A DNA stretch of 64,000 nt from Dermatophagoides farinae (Eukaryota > Arthropoda > Arachnida > Sarcoptiformes > Pyroglyphidae). A program made the translations under genes and the position numbers. This document shows, piece by piece, positions 1 through 11,318 of the stretch (positions within the stretch are counted from its first letter, which is position 1; each line of letters starts with the position of its first letter). Below the pieces are notes generated by a model. The model had not been told where the DNA came from. It searched no databases and saw only the letters and a list, made by a program, of their open reading frames with translations. Where the stretch lies: positions 1,478,501 through 1,542,500 of the forward strand of contig NC_134683.1 in the NCBI RefSeq assembly GCF_024713945.1, written 5' to 3'.

Positions 1-3000
1 TGGATTTAGATTTTTTTTTCTTCAAGTACATCATCATCGAATTAAATTGTGGTTAATCATTTCCGGTTTTTTTTCATCGTTTTCTTTTTCAACAACCAAC
101 GGATAAAAACTTATTTGAGATGAAAATTTAAAATGAATGGAAATTTTTTTTTGTCATTTTCGGTATCACCACCATCACCATCATCATCATCATCATCATC
201 ATCTCATCACTAAGCCGGTCAAACATTATCGGTGATATATATTCACAGCAGCATCATGGTGGTCATCATCGTTCATCGTTTTTTTTTTGTTGAACTTCCA
301 CCAATCGTTTGCCGGCATGTATGAATCAAACGGTTAATTAATTGGATTCAATGCTGCAAAATTTCACAGTATCATCACCATCTTCATCAGGTTTTTCTTC
401 CCCACTACTACCTGGCCATGAAATTTGATTGCGAATGAAAAAAAAAATGAAATTTTCAATTTGGAGTTAATCAGAAAAATTTTTTTTTTCACAAACATAC
501 GTGATTAATGTCATACACAAAAGTGACACACATGTCAAAAGGTTGAATGTTATTTTTCACACATGTATCTCTTCTTTTCTTTGAAATCAAATAACAACAA
601 CAACAACAACAACAACAACAAAATATCCAATGCCAATGTTCATTTGGAAACAAAAATTCAATGATGATTCAAGTGAAAATGTCCATTTGATGAACATCAA
701 TCTTGAGTGTGATAATGATCATCATCATCATCATTGGATTATCATCGATTAAAATGCAATAATTATCATCATTATCAATGGAAATAAAGTGTTATGTTTT
801 GTTGAAATTTGTTGAAATCAAACATGATTGATGAATTTGTTCGAATGTTAATTTATGAATTAAAAACTTTTCGTTTTTCTCTTTTCTCTGTCATTGGCTT
901 TATACACACACACACACACACACGCGAATGTGGTAACACAATGTTGTCAAACAAGGTATAAAAGAATTTGCAATTTGTTGTTGAAAATAATTGGAATAAA
1001 ATTGATTTAACAAGCTGTTAATTCCAAGAAATAAGTGAACAATTTGTAGGTGTGTGTGTGTGTGTGTGTGTGTAAGTGTGAAATTTGTGTTCCATTAAGT
1101 GCTCCATTTTCCAAATATGATGAAAAGATTCTATATAGATCAAATTTATTCGTTTTGTCGTTTTTTTTCATTCATTCATTCATTCATTTATCCAAAACAG
1201 AAAAAAAATGGTCATAAACAAACAAAAAATGAAAAAAAATAATGACATTTTTATTCATTGAACCAAACACAGGATATTCATTCAACGGAATCATCCCATT
1301 AAATTAACCACAATAGAAGCAGTGGTGGTGGGTGGTGGTGGTGGTGGAAAAAAGGTGACAAATTTCAAATAATAAACCTTTTTTCATCATTATATTGACC
1401 CATGGTCAATATAATAATAATAATAATAATAAAACAACAACAACAACAAAAAAAGTGGCCTAAATGATGATCAATTTGAATCAAATCGACCGGATCAAAT
1501 ATAGAATCGTTGAATAGGTTTTAGAGGTGATGGTGGATTTTTTGTTTTTTTTTTCATTTGGTAATCGATATTTATCACCATTGGATAGGAAAATTTATTC
1601 ATAATAATAACCAAAAATAAACTAATCAAACACATGCATTTAATACCATATATAGTGTGTGTTTTATGACCATTGGGCCCTGGTTTTTATATCCATTTGG
1701 CCGTGTGTGTGTGTATGTCCCTGTGTGTGTACAACAGACAGATGGTCGATCGACAACAGATCAGGAAGACTATGTCCTGGTTGTGGATCGATCCAGGTTT
1801 CAATTTTTTTTCTTCTTTCTGGACCAAACAAAACATAAAAGCCTTATATATACGGTTATGTCATGTCATGTCATGTGATTATTAAGGTTAATTTATGACA
1901 ATGGATTGATTTTCAGTGGATCGATCCAAGGAAAATAAAAAAAAATAAAAATTAAACAAACAAACACATGTATTACATATCGAATATCTTCATATTAGTA
2001 AAAATAAACAATGAAATGAATGAATGAATGAATGAATAAGGATATGGCGTCGGATTTTCTTTTTTTTTCATTTATTTACCCGATAACAACGACAACAACA
2101 TAACGGATATTTGATTACAACACAATGCAATGTATTGAATATCCGATAACATTACATGACCACCACCACCACCACCAAACACGTGTTCATTTTTTATATG
2201 ATAAACAGAATCATCATCATTATTAATGACGTTTATTATATTCATGTTGACCATTGGAAAATAAACATTGGATGGATCCAAAAAAAAAATGAAAAAAAAT
2301 CATCAATGAATAAACAATCATGGAGAAAAAGCCAGAAAATAAATACCGGATCAAACATGTGTGTGAATATAACAACAGATTTAATATATGAAAAAAAAAA
2401 TCTGGTTCGGTCAATTCTGGAGAATATTCATCTACATTGAAATCATGTCTGTGCATACATTGTATGACAAAAAAAAATATAAATCAAGGACTTATTCTAT
2501 GAACGAATTTCATAGATTTATTCATTGCATACGTTTGGCTGATTATTGATTTTTGTAGTTGTTGATCTAGGAAATCCATGAAAAAAAATCAATGCTGATC
2601 AATATAATGATAATAATATGATGATGATGATGATGATGATGATGGATCAATTAAATTCAAGTAAAAAAAAATCACTGTAATCGAAATTGAAAATGAAAAT
2701 GTAATAATTTGGATTAATGGTGATGAAAAAATGATTCGTGACCAATTTGATGATTTTCATATCAAACATGATGATCTGTATATACAGTTCTGTGTTCAGT
2801 GCTGCAATTTATTGAGAGAGATCAATAGAGAAATAAACGTGGCCATCAATGGAAATCAATAATCATTAACATTAAACGAAATTATTAGAGAAATTGAATT
2901 TCAGATTACTGTAGCAACAATTTGTGGTTTTTAATTTTGTTTTGTTTTGTTTTTTTTTTTGACCAAGCCAAACAAAATTGCACGATGTTGCACCATCCAT

Positions 3001-5159
3001 AATAATGATAATTATTATGAAATTGTTTTTGGGAAAAATCTGGACAATGGTGATATATATGTTTTTTTTTATTTCATTTCGTTTGCTGAATGTGTGTGTG
3101 TGTGTATAATTATCACCTAAAAATTTTCATTAAAAAAAGGTGTGCCACAAAAAAAATTGATGATGATGGACCACAGTATTATATCTGTGAAAAAAAATCA
3201 AGTGATGATTATCAAAAATTTTTTTGATTGATTGATTGATTGATCAATCGATGCATAGTGTCATGTGTGTGTTGTAACATTAATAATCATAATCAATGAA
3301 CATAGATGTCGCTCTCAGCAGCAAAAAAAAATTTTTTTTTTCAAAATAAACATTCGAAATGACAAACGATTGGAATTTCGACTTTTAGTTTTTTTTCACA
3401 TTTTTTTTTTGGTTTTGTTTTGTTTTTTTTTTTTTTTTGCTCCAATCATTTCTGGGTATTTTTCTTTTCTTTCTTTCATTTATAATCATATTATCATCAT
3501 CATCATTATCATCCACCAACAGCACACACACAAATAGAACGATGCTGTCAAATCGTTTGTTTGTTTGTTTGTTTTTTATTTATTTTTGTTGTTTCATTTC
3601 AAAATTTATTCGTTATGCGTATTCGTATTTGTTATCATCATCATCATTATTATTATTATTTCATAACAAGATAATCAGAATGCAATGATTATCGAATGTT
3701 CCGGAGAAAAAATTGGTTCACGATTATTATGGCTGCCATATTTCAGCACATGATCATCATCATCATCATCATCATAATCATCAACATCATAATGATAATA
3801 ATAATAACGATATAATATATAATATATTGTGATGTGATTTGTTGAAAACTTTATTGCCATTGATGTTGATATATATAAATCCATGTTTGTGTTGATAATG
3901 ATGATGATGATTTTAAATGTATTGCAATGATAATGATAATGATCATTATTTATATACCACTACCAAATATACCATTTAAAAAAGAAACTTTGATGATAAT
4001 AAGGATGATGATTGGTGATCATCATTGTATGAATATCCAAATTAGGTGTGTGTGTGTATGTGTGTATGTGTGTGTATAACATGAACATAAAAAAATTTTT
4101 GCTCTCGTTACGTAGTGTTTATCGAGATTGCTCTCAATCATTTTTTTTTCTTCATAAAAAAAAATTTCTTTTTCACTCAATTTGCACTTAAAATTGAAAT
4201 CTTGATAAATCATTAAATGATATATTGTAATGTCCATTTTCAAATGATCCAAATGAATATTTAGGAATTTTTTTTTGTTGTCCATTCAATAAATGATTGT
4301 TGATCATCATCATCATCGGATCAATTGACCAAATGATGATAGACTTGTTGAGAATGACATGAATATTAGATAAGAACAGAGTGTCAAAGGTCAAGTATTT
4401 TGATCAAAAAAAAAAAAAAATGATTGATCTGTTTGTTATTGAAGGGTATTCTGTATAGGTGTGTTCGAGTGTGTGTGTGTGTGTTGACACAACACATTTA
4501 TGCCACTTATATGTATGTATGCATGTAATGGATGGATCAATTTATTGTTTTGAATCAAAAATCATCAAGTATTTGAAAGAAAAAAGCTTTTGATTGATCA
4601 ATCGATCGATCGATCAATCAATCAATCATGATCAATCAATGAGAGAGGACAATGAATTATTTATTCACAAGAATTTCTTTATTTTTGTTTATTTATTTTA
4701 TTTCCGATAAATTGCAATGTTGATGACTGATTTGTATTATCGACATTTTGTTTTTCTAAGCAATAATTTTTTTTCCAAATTTAAGTTCACTATAGTGATC
4801 ATTTTCAATCTAATTTCTTTCTTTCTTTCATTTTTTTTGTTTGCCAAATTAAAATTGGGTTAAAAAAAATCTTGTGACAAAATCTCATCGATATATATTG
4901 TATAAATTCAGACACATATATGTGTGATGTGATATGAAATACAGTGATTATTATCGGCTAATGTTCCGAATTGAGAACAAAACAAAAAAAAAATCCTTTT
5001 GATCGTAATAATTATCAATCAATCACATCACGGCTACTGTGTGTGTGTGTGTGTGTGTGTGTGCCTGTATGAATTTGGATTTTTACTTTCTATGTTCATT
5101 TATTGATGTGATGATTCGATCAATTGGATTGTTTACATTTACATGTGACAAATTGTTGT

Positions 5160-5193
<34 letters not shown>

Positions 5194-5386
5194 GCCGTTG
5201 TTGTTATTGTCGTTTTATATTGGTTTATTGATCATATCATATCGCTCATTCATTCATTCATTCATTCAATGGATTTGCATCGAATAAATGCAATCGTCAT
5301 TTGCCTAAATATTTTCATTTCATTCATTTAACAATTTTTATTTCCAGATTTTTCATTTGGAAAATTTTCAAACAAACAAAACAACA
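1..5386. other. Gene-free, simple-repeat-rich stretch
   Basis: No coding exon, RNA gene or mobile element could be supported here on either strand. The stretch holds microsatellites: (CAT)n at about 161-203, (AAC)n at 589-621, (CA)n at 903-923, (GT)n at 1048-1073, (AAT)n near 1407-1432, (ATG)n at 2619-2644, (GT)n at 5039-5062 and (GTT)n near 5152-5213, plus many short A or T runs. The last 40 bases before 5387 carry a good splice acceptor (TTTCCAG ending at 5347), so a 5' untranslated exon of the downstream methyltransferase gene may lie somewhere in this stretch. Confidence 0.6.
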
Positions 5387-6587
5387 ATGGAATTTGATCC
5401 ATCAAAATATTCAACAACATCGTTCGATTCGATGGGACCAGCACTACAATTGGTGAAAATGATCCAGAAACAAAATGTTGATATAAATCAGTAAGTCATT
5501 TAATCGCATACTGTCATTATATATAATGAAATTTGAATTAAATTACAGGCCATTAAGAATCGTAGATTTAGGATGTGGTCCTGGTAATTCATCTAAATTA
5601 TTGGCCGATGCATTTCCAAAATCAACTATAATCGGTTTGGATGTCGTATACGAAATGATTGAACATGCAAAGAAAAATTGTCCAAATGATCGTTGTAAAT
5701 TTTTTGTACAAGATTTGAGCAAACCATTTGATGAATGGCAACAGGAGATAAAAGAAATATTGTATACAAAATCAGCAGATATAATATTCTCAAATTATGC
5801 ATTACAATGGATATTCGATCCATTCATATTAGGTGATTCAATCAAAAAGATTTTAACACCAAAAACTGGCATGTTTTTTGCCAATATATTATATAGTGAT
5901 ATTCTATCGGTTGTTGATAAAAATGATCAACATGAATGTGCAATGTTGGAACGTTATCTTCGTTATCCAAATGAACAACAATTCATTAGTGATTGGATTT
6001 TCGGTCTTAAAAATCGAAGCCAACTACATGATATTTGGATCCATTATTGGCAACCAAGATCTGTTTATCCGGAAAAATATTATCGTGAATGTATGTAACA
6101 ATTATTTTGATGAAAACACACACACACACAATTGTATTGTATTTCTTCACAAATAGCATATGTGAAAATACCACTTAAATGGCATGAACATTTCATTGTT
6201 AATGATGTATCGGCAGATATCCATGCACGAATGTCGGAAATACTTAAGAATTTAATTCTTAAAAAACGCGTAAAACGTATTATACCCAGAAATATGAATG
6301 GTAAACACGATGAATGTGATTGTAATGTTAATGGCAACAATCATGTTAAAAATGGTGATAATGATGATGGCGAAGTGAATGATATTGAGATTGAACAACA
6401 AGTATGGACAATTGTTGCTCGATCATCAAACGATTCTTGTGTATGTGTGTATTATGTATTTTTTTTTTTGGCCCAAATGATAATTAATTTTCAAATTTTT
6501 TTTTCTTTAAATTTAATTTTACAACAATGAATACGGTACTGCCATCTGTAGATGGGTGAATCATGTATTTACAAAAATCTTTTCTAG
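5387..6587 (+). CDS. SAM-dependent methyltransferase, juvenile hormone acid methyltransferase-like
   Basis: Four exons are proposed: 5387-5490, 5549-6090, 6157-6440 and 6552-6587 (321 aa). Each intron is GT..AG and the frame is kept. Residues about 39-47 (IVDLGCGPG) are the class I Rossmann methyltransferase motif I that binds S-adenosylmethionine. The next strand ends in an acidic residue (GLD) that typically contacts the ribose, and SNYALQW near residue 120 matches motif IV. The overall pattern and length resemble arthropod juvenile hormone acid O-methyltransferases, which methylate farnesoic or JH acid; this substrate is an inference. The 3' end is uncertain. Without the last splice, exon 3 reads on to a stop at 6530 through a T-rich stretch that looks intronic. 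AATAAA follows at 6617. The protein should be cytosolic, as no signal or helix is seen. Confidence 0.8.
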
Positions 6588-6831
6588 AACAAAAAAAAAA
6601 TGATCATCATCATTGGAATAAAAATAAAACGATCCTGAAATCAAATCTAAATATATTGAAAATGAAAATCATAATTAGATTACCTGTCTTCATTTTTATT
6701 TTATTTTCTTTTATTACTACTAAACTTTAGTTTTCTTTCTATCATCATCATCATCATTAAAATTAAAATTCATTCCTACAATCAATCGATCGATCAATTA
6801 TTTATACCTTATGACTGGTGTTGTTCATTAA

Positions 6832-6889
6832 GCTTACGACCATATCACGTTGAAAATACCGGTGTTCTCAACGTGATATGGTCGTAAGC
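6832..6889. repeat. Hairpin built from two 5S rRNA 5'-end fragments
   Basis: The first 31 or so bases of the 5S gene lie forward at 6832-6862, followed at once by the same start in reverse at 6868-6889. The two make perfect 22-base inverted arms (6832-6853 and 6868-6889) around a 14-base loop. Both use CACGTTG where the two full 5S genes nearby have CACGTAG. This looks like a truncated, convergent 5S pair left by rearrangement. Confidence 0.85.
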
Positions 6890-7208
6890 TGAAATTACAG
6901 GCGTTTCAATAAATTTATAATGTTCAACATGAGTTGTGTATTTGATATTTCAAAAAAACTGGATGAAAAACATCAATTAGTCTCTTTTTAATAAATTAAA
7001 TGAAAAAACAAAAATTGTGGCCTTTTTTATCATTGAAATATTGTTACAAGCTTCTACTTTACGAATTGAGAATCACCCCTATCCTTTCAGCTTACGACCA
7101 TATCACGTAGAAAATACCGGTTCTCGTCTGATCACCGAAGTCAAACTACGTCGAGCCGAGTTAGTACTTGGGAGGGGAACCACTTGGGAACACTCGGTGT
7201 CGTAAGCT
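6868..7208 (+). repeat. Left arm of a 5S rRNA-bearing palindrome
   Basis: This 341-base arm is the inverted copy of 7860-8200. Reading outward to inward it holds an antisense 5S 5' fragment (6868-6889), a unique spacer of about 200 bases (6890-7089) and a complete 5S gene (7090-7208). By eye the arms differ at about nine or ten positions in the spacer, half of them in one short patch just before the 5S start, and at one position in the 5S gene. Such similarity points to a recent inverted duplication or continued homogenisation. Confidence 0.9.
7090..7208 (+). rRNA. 5S ribosomal RNA
   Basis: The 118-base gene starts GCTTACGACC and ends GTCGTAAGC, so its two ends form a perfect nine-pair helix I. 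Inside are the familiar metazoan 5S blocks: ACCGGTTCTCGTC, GATCACCGAAGT, AGTACTTGG and CTTGGGAACAC. These cover the internal A-box, intermediate and C-box control region used by TFIIIA and RNA polymerase III. The C-box reads GGGAGGGGAACC where most animals have GGATGGGTGACC. A run of Ts starts at the 3' end (TTTTT, then a longer run), the usual pol III stop. It is probably a functional gene, though the C-box changes leave room for a pseudogene. Confidence 0.9.
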
Positions 7209-7465
7209 TTTTCATTTTTTTCAAAATTTCAATCCATTACCATCAAAAATCGTATCATTCATCCAATTAATGATAAATAAAGGTCAAGGTAACATGTGTG
7301 AAAACTTTTTTTGTTTGTAATATATGAAATTCATATTATAAACTTATAGGAAGTTGTCATACAAGCAACAAATATAAGAGAATAATGATTAAAAAAAACA
7401 CAGTAATTTCATCAATGAAGATGGAAGTCTTCGGCAATTTCTTTGGCTTAATTTTCAACCATGAG

Positions 7466-7779
7466 CACATGTCTATTTGATTGGATATCTATTTGGATTC
7501 TATGTCGCCCGTACTGACCGCAACTATCACGGATGGATGGATCTTCGATACATTTGTTGGCCAATTATAATCGGTGGTTATCTATTCTGTATTTATAGCC
7601 CCACACCATGGATTTATGGCCGACCATTCAATCCGATTTGGTCGGCAATACTTTGGCCATTAAATCGTATCTTTTGGATGAATATAGATAAACAAAAATT
7701 ACTTCCCACCGATTTGAAATCGACCATTGTAAATGATTTCAAATTAATCAATTCACATTCGACAAACAATTATCATTAA
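7466..7779 (+). pseudogene. Fragment resembling an NRF-6 type membrane acyltransferase
   Basis: The reading frame open from about 7466 to 7779 encodes YLIGYLFGFYVAR, two hydrophobic stretches and a segment PFNPIWSAILWPLNRIFW. This order (YLIG.lfGy, then a helix, then a L.R..W block) resembles the C-terminal half of nose-resistant-to-fluoxetine (NRF-6) proteins of the acyltransferase-3 family, which are large polytopic membrane proteins. Only about 100 codons are present. There is no start in frame, and a stop lies just upstream in the same frame. A different frame at 7415-7480 may carry a few more related residues. I read it as an isolated exon or gene fragment caught between the two 5S arms. 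The family call is by pattern only and is tentative. Confidence 0.35.
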
Positions 7780-7859
7780 AAAGTTAATTTAACCGTGAAA
7801 ACATAATAATTTTTTTGTTCAAAATAGTAAAAAGATGTCTAAAAATTAAAAAATGAAAA

Positions 7860-7978
7860 AGCTTACGACACCGAGTGTTCCCAAGTGGTTCCCCTCCCAA
7901 GTACTAACTCGGCTCGACGTAGTTTGACTGCGGTGATCAGACGAGAACCGGTATTTTCTACGTGATATGGTCGTAAGC
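7860..7978 (-). rRNA. 5S ribosomal RNA (second copy)
   Basis: This copy is identical to the plus-strand gene at 7090-7208 except for one base: ACCGCAGTC here, ACCGAAGTC there (the common animal form). Helix I is again perfect. A T-run follows on the minus strand (the A-rich bases just left of 7860). The two 5S genes converge, with the acyltransferase-like fragment between their 3' ends. Confidence 0.88.
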
Positions 7979-8200
7979 TGAAAGGAAGATGATGATTCTC
8001 AATTCGTAAAGTGGAAGCTTGTAACAATATTTCAATGATAAAAAAGGCCACAATTTTTGTTTTTTCATTTAATTCATTAAAAGGAGACTAATTGATGTTT
8101 TTCATCCAGTTTTTTTGAAATATCAAATACACAACTTATGTTGAACATTATAAATTTATTGAAACGCCTGTAATTTCAGCTTACGACCATATCACGTTGA
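7860..8200 (-). repeat. Right arm of the 5S rRNA-bearing palindrome
   Basis: This is the reverse complement of 6868-7208, separated from it by 651 bases. It contains the minus-strand 5S gene, the roughly 200-base spacer and the start of a plus-strand 5S fragment. The arms can pair along their whole length, so a transcript crossing both would fold into a long double-stranded stem. Confidence 0.9.
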
Positions 8201-8218
8201 AAATACTGGTAAGCTTTC
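8179..8218 (+). repeat. Internally deleted 5S rRNA relic
   Basis: The first 31 bases of a 5S gene (8179-8209, with CACGTTG as in the left-hand relics) run directly into GTAAGCTTT, which matches the 3' end of the gene, followed by a long T-run. The 5S interior is absent. It is head-to-head with the full minus-strand 5S across the 200-base spacer. Confidence 0.7.
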
Positions 8219-8835
8219 CCATTTTTTTTATTCATTCAATTCTCTTCAATTTGTATATTGTCATCCTCAATGATCAATCGATTTCGGGAACAAAAAAAAA
8301 TTCAAATTATATCAATATCTACTGCCGTCTGATGTGGTGGAATATCAGCACTAATATTCATCATTGATTAAATATTCAAGGTAAAAACTGTCGAAATATT
8401 TTCATTTTTTTTTTGTTTTATTTTGTTTTATAAACGAATTTTCTATTGATTTAAATGAGAAAAAGAATTTTTCAAATTTTAAATGTCAAAAAAAAACAGC
8501 AGCATTTCATTTTCATCCTTATATATTTAGTCAAAAATCGAAATGGTGGTGACTAATTCCGATTAACATTGCAAAAAATAAATTAAGGGGCCATGAATGA
8601 AGTTGAATGATGATATTTTTTTAATTAAGAATTTTTTCTTTTTTCTTTCTTCGGTTTGTTGCCAATGATGGAAATTTTTTTTTTCAAATTAATTACCACA
8701 AAAACAGTATTGATCAATATTGTGTAAGTTTCCATTAAGATTCGACCAATAGCATAGGTACATTTTATTCGAATTTTAAAACAGTGAACAAAAGACAGCG
8801 ATCGTGTGAGAAAGTGAAAAGAAGAAGAAGAAAAA

Positions 8836-10415
8836 ATGTTGTATCAAATGCATAAACTTTGTTATAGACAAATCTATGAAATTGTCAATGAATCTAATAG
8901 CCATGATTATCGGCTAAAACGTATCATAGAATTTAGTCTATTCATCATGTGGATTTTACGTATAATAATGGCATTATTTAGTTTTCTTATCGATTACAAC
9001 AATTATTGGCTTTATGATCCACATAGTCAATTTATATATAATTTAAATGAAAAATTATATGTTTATTATTCAACCAAAGCATTGCTTACATTATTTGTCA
9101 TTATGGTTGCATTATACATTGTATTCATACATCGTACCGATTCAATTGTTTACAAAATTTTTGATGATTTTATCGTCATAAATTCACAACAAATACAACA
9201 ATGTTATCATCCAATGGCTATAATTGAAAATAAATTACAATGTTTATATAGACAGAATTTACAGCAAAAATATTCATCATCATCATCATTATTATTATGT
9301 CCACCATTCAAATCAATCATTGAATGGTATTATTGGCAAAAAACTCGTATACAATTCTATATTGAATTACGACATTTGAATCTGAAAAAAGTGGCTACAT
9401 TTGAATTGAAAAATTTATCACATTTAACCGTCCGTACAAGATCAATGATAGCATTAACGTTGACCGTAATGGATCATTTTAATTATGTGGCACATATTCT
9501 AACTTGTATGTGTATTTTTTGGAATATATGAATATTCTGTAAATGTTTTTCATTCTCATTAATTTTGTTTTTTATTTTTTGCAGTCATCTTCCTTTTACC
9601 GATATTATATTTCTATTATTTCAATACAATCATACATTTAGATCATTGGTATCAAAAATTAATCTCTTGGATAGATTTACCGACAGTAATTTTTATGTTT
9701 TTCATAACGGAACGATTATTTTTGATTGGCATTACATTTATCGCCATCAATGCTATATCATCGAAAATTCAATTGGAACCAATTGAACGTTTTCTATTCA
9801 AAATGGCAAATGAAAAACATTATATGACCATTAGAAAATGTCAATTAAATCATGCAGTTGATTGGCGTTTGGCAAAAATTTTAAAACTACATACATTACA
9901 TTGTCGTAATAATATGATTATTTTTCGTAAATTTTGGGGCCGACTAGTATTATTGTGGATTGCATTCGGCATACCATTGACAGCATCGATTCTGTTCATA
10001 TTGATTATTAAAAATCCAACATGGATTGAACAATTTTGTTTCACAGCCATATTGATCGTTCATTCGGCTGTCATAATTCAGGCACATCTGATTCTGGCCA
10101 GACAAACAAATCAATTACATAGACCAAAATATCATCTTACACGAATTATTCCAAATATTACGTGCATAAAATTGAAAATTCGTTATGATGATTGGCACCA
10201 TCGTTTGGTATGTGGTAATCAACAAAAATATGGTTCAACCATACCCATTATTGGTACTATTACACGTCAATTAGTTTTTGAGGTAAATCTGATGTTTGTT
10301 TTTTTACTAAAAATTCAAAAAAAAAAAAAAAATTCATTTTCATACACAGATGATCACCATCTATGTTGGATTCCTGTTGTTTTTATTTCAATATCTTCGC
10401 GACATCTATCAATGA
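8836..10415 (+). CDS. Gustatory-receptor-like seven-helix chemoreceptor (first of three)
   Basis: Exons 8836-9505, 9585-10282 and 10350-10415 give 477 aa. Intron 1 is phase 1. Intron 2 is phase 0 and falls just before the last helix, the position typical of arthropod gustatory receptor genes. The last exon encodes ITIYVGFLLFLFQY, a good match to the TY-(hydrophobic)-QF/QY signature of helix 7 in the family. Hydrophobic segments begin near residues 35, 75 and 210 and continue through the second exon. These receptors are plasma-membrane ligand-gated channels with the N-terminus inside; the ligand cannot be told. The start follows an A/G-rich leader. A short Ser run comes from a (TCA)n tract near codon 155. 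AATAAA lies at 10485. Confidence 0.8.
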
Positions 10416-10694
10416 TTATTATTATTATTTGTGGCCGGAAAAAAAATTTTCGATTAACAAATATATATTCAATTTAATTCGAAAAATAAATTCAATCAAT
10501 CAATTGATTCAAGAGAGAGAGAGGGAAAAAGTACAAATGCATTCATGGTGAGACAATAATAAAAAAAAATGATGAGAATTACTGATCAATGAACGAATAT
10601 TGATATATTACAAAGTTAATGATTGATGGCTGATTTGATTTGATTTTCTTTTTTTGGCATTTCTGATGAAAGTTTGGTTGTTGATGCTAGATTG

Positions 10695-11318
10695 TTAGAT
10701 TGACAATATATTCAATTCTTTGGAATAAGTATCCGTATGTTGTAATGAAAAAGCGATAAAAATACCACCCAAAATGGTCAAAACACAATGAATAAGTAGA
10801 TCATGTGTAATCAAACGTACAATGCCAACATAATAGGCGGCCAATAAAATGATCATAGCACATGTATATGCTAAACAACCGGTAAATGATTCACGACGAT
10901 CACTTGATTCAAATTCTGTATAAGAATATTCACGGCCACATACACCGATAGCGATAAGACCGAAAATTCGTACAACAATATTGGCAATCATGGCCGTAAA
11001 ATTAATGAATCGTACAATTGAATAGGCATCACGATTCGTTGGATTAGTACGTTGTGATATTAAATAATCATGTTTTTCCAAATGTTCTTTTTTGTCTATT
11101 TTATTCAAATAAATAGATGTATAGATGACCATCGATATGATATTTATAATAGTCAATATGATAAATATTATTGATAATAAACGTCGATAGCTCATTTTGA
11201 ATGGTTTTTTTAGATTTTTATGCGAAAATTTGGCCACCATTTGTTTTTGATGATGATGATGAGGTAGATTGATGATCATTTTATCTTGATCCATTATATT
11301 TGTCGTTATGCCATTCAT
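10695..11318 (-). CDS. Four-helix membrane protein, unknown function (a)
   Basis: This is a single coding exon of 207 aa. Four hydrophobic segments are visible at about residues 48-70, 106-128, 145-166 and 172-192. The N-terminus is short, polar and His-containing, and there is no signal peptide. Just upstream on the minus strand a strong donor (AAAG|GTAATC, intron starting at 11409) and acceptor (TTCATTAG, ending at 11342) define a 68-base intron in the 5' untranslated region. I do not recognise the family. It belongs to the group of dispersed four-helix genes in this window (b to g) by size and topology, but only e and f share an obvious sequence motif. Confidence 0.65.
   Translation of the reverse strand: MNGITTNIMDQDKMIINLPHHHHQKQMVAKFSHKNLKKPFKMSYRRLLSIIFIILTIINIISMVIYTSIYLNKIDKKEHLEKHDYLISQRTNPTNRDAYSIVRFINFTAMIANIVVRIFGLIAIGVCGREYSYTEFESSDRRESFTGCLAYTCAMIILLAAYYVGIVRLITHDLLIHCVLTILGGIFIAFSLQHTDTYSKELNILSI

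Noticed and set aside
1657-2456. Several overlapping short frames of 60-95 codons on both strands
   Set aside because: They consist of repeat-derived runs and T-rich hydrophobic sequence, with no splice context, motif or composition like the real genes.
7017-7205. 62-codon frame across the left 5S arm, repeated in the right arm (7863-8051)
   Set aside because: It runs through the 5S rRNA gene and its spacer; the repetition is due to the palindrome, not to a protein.
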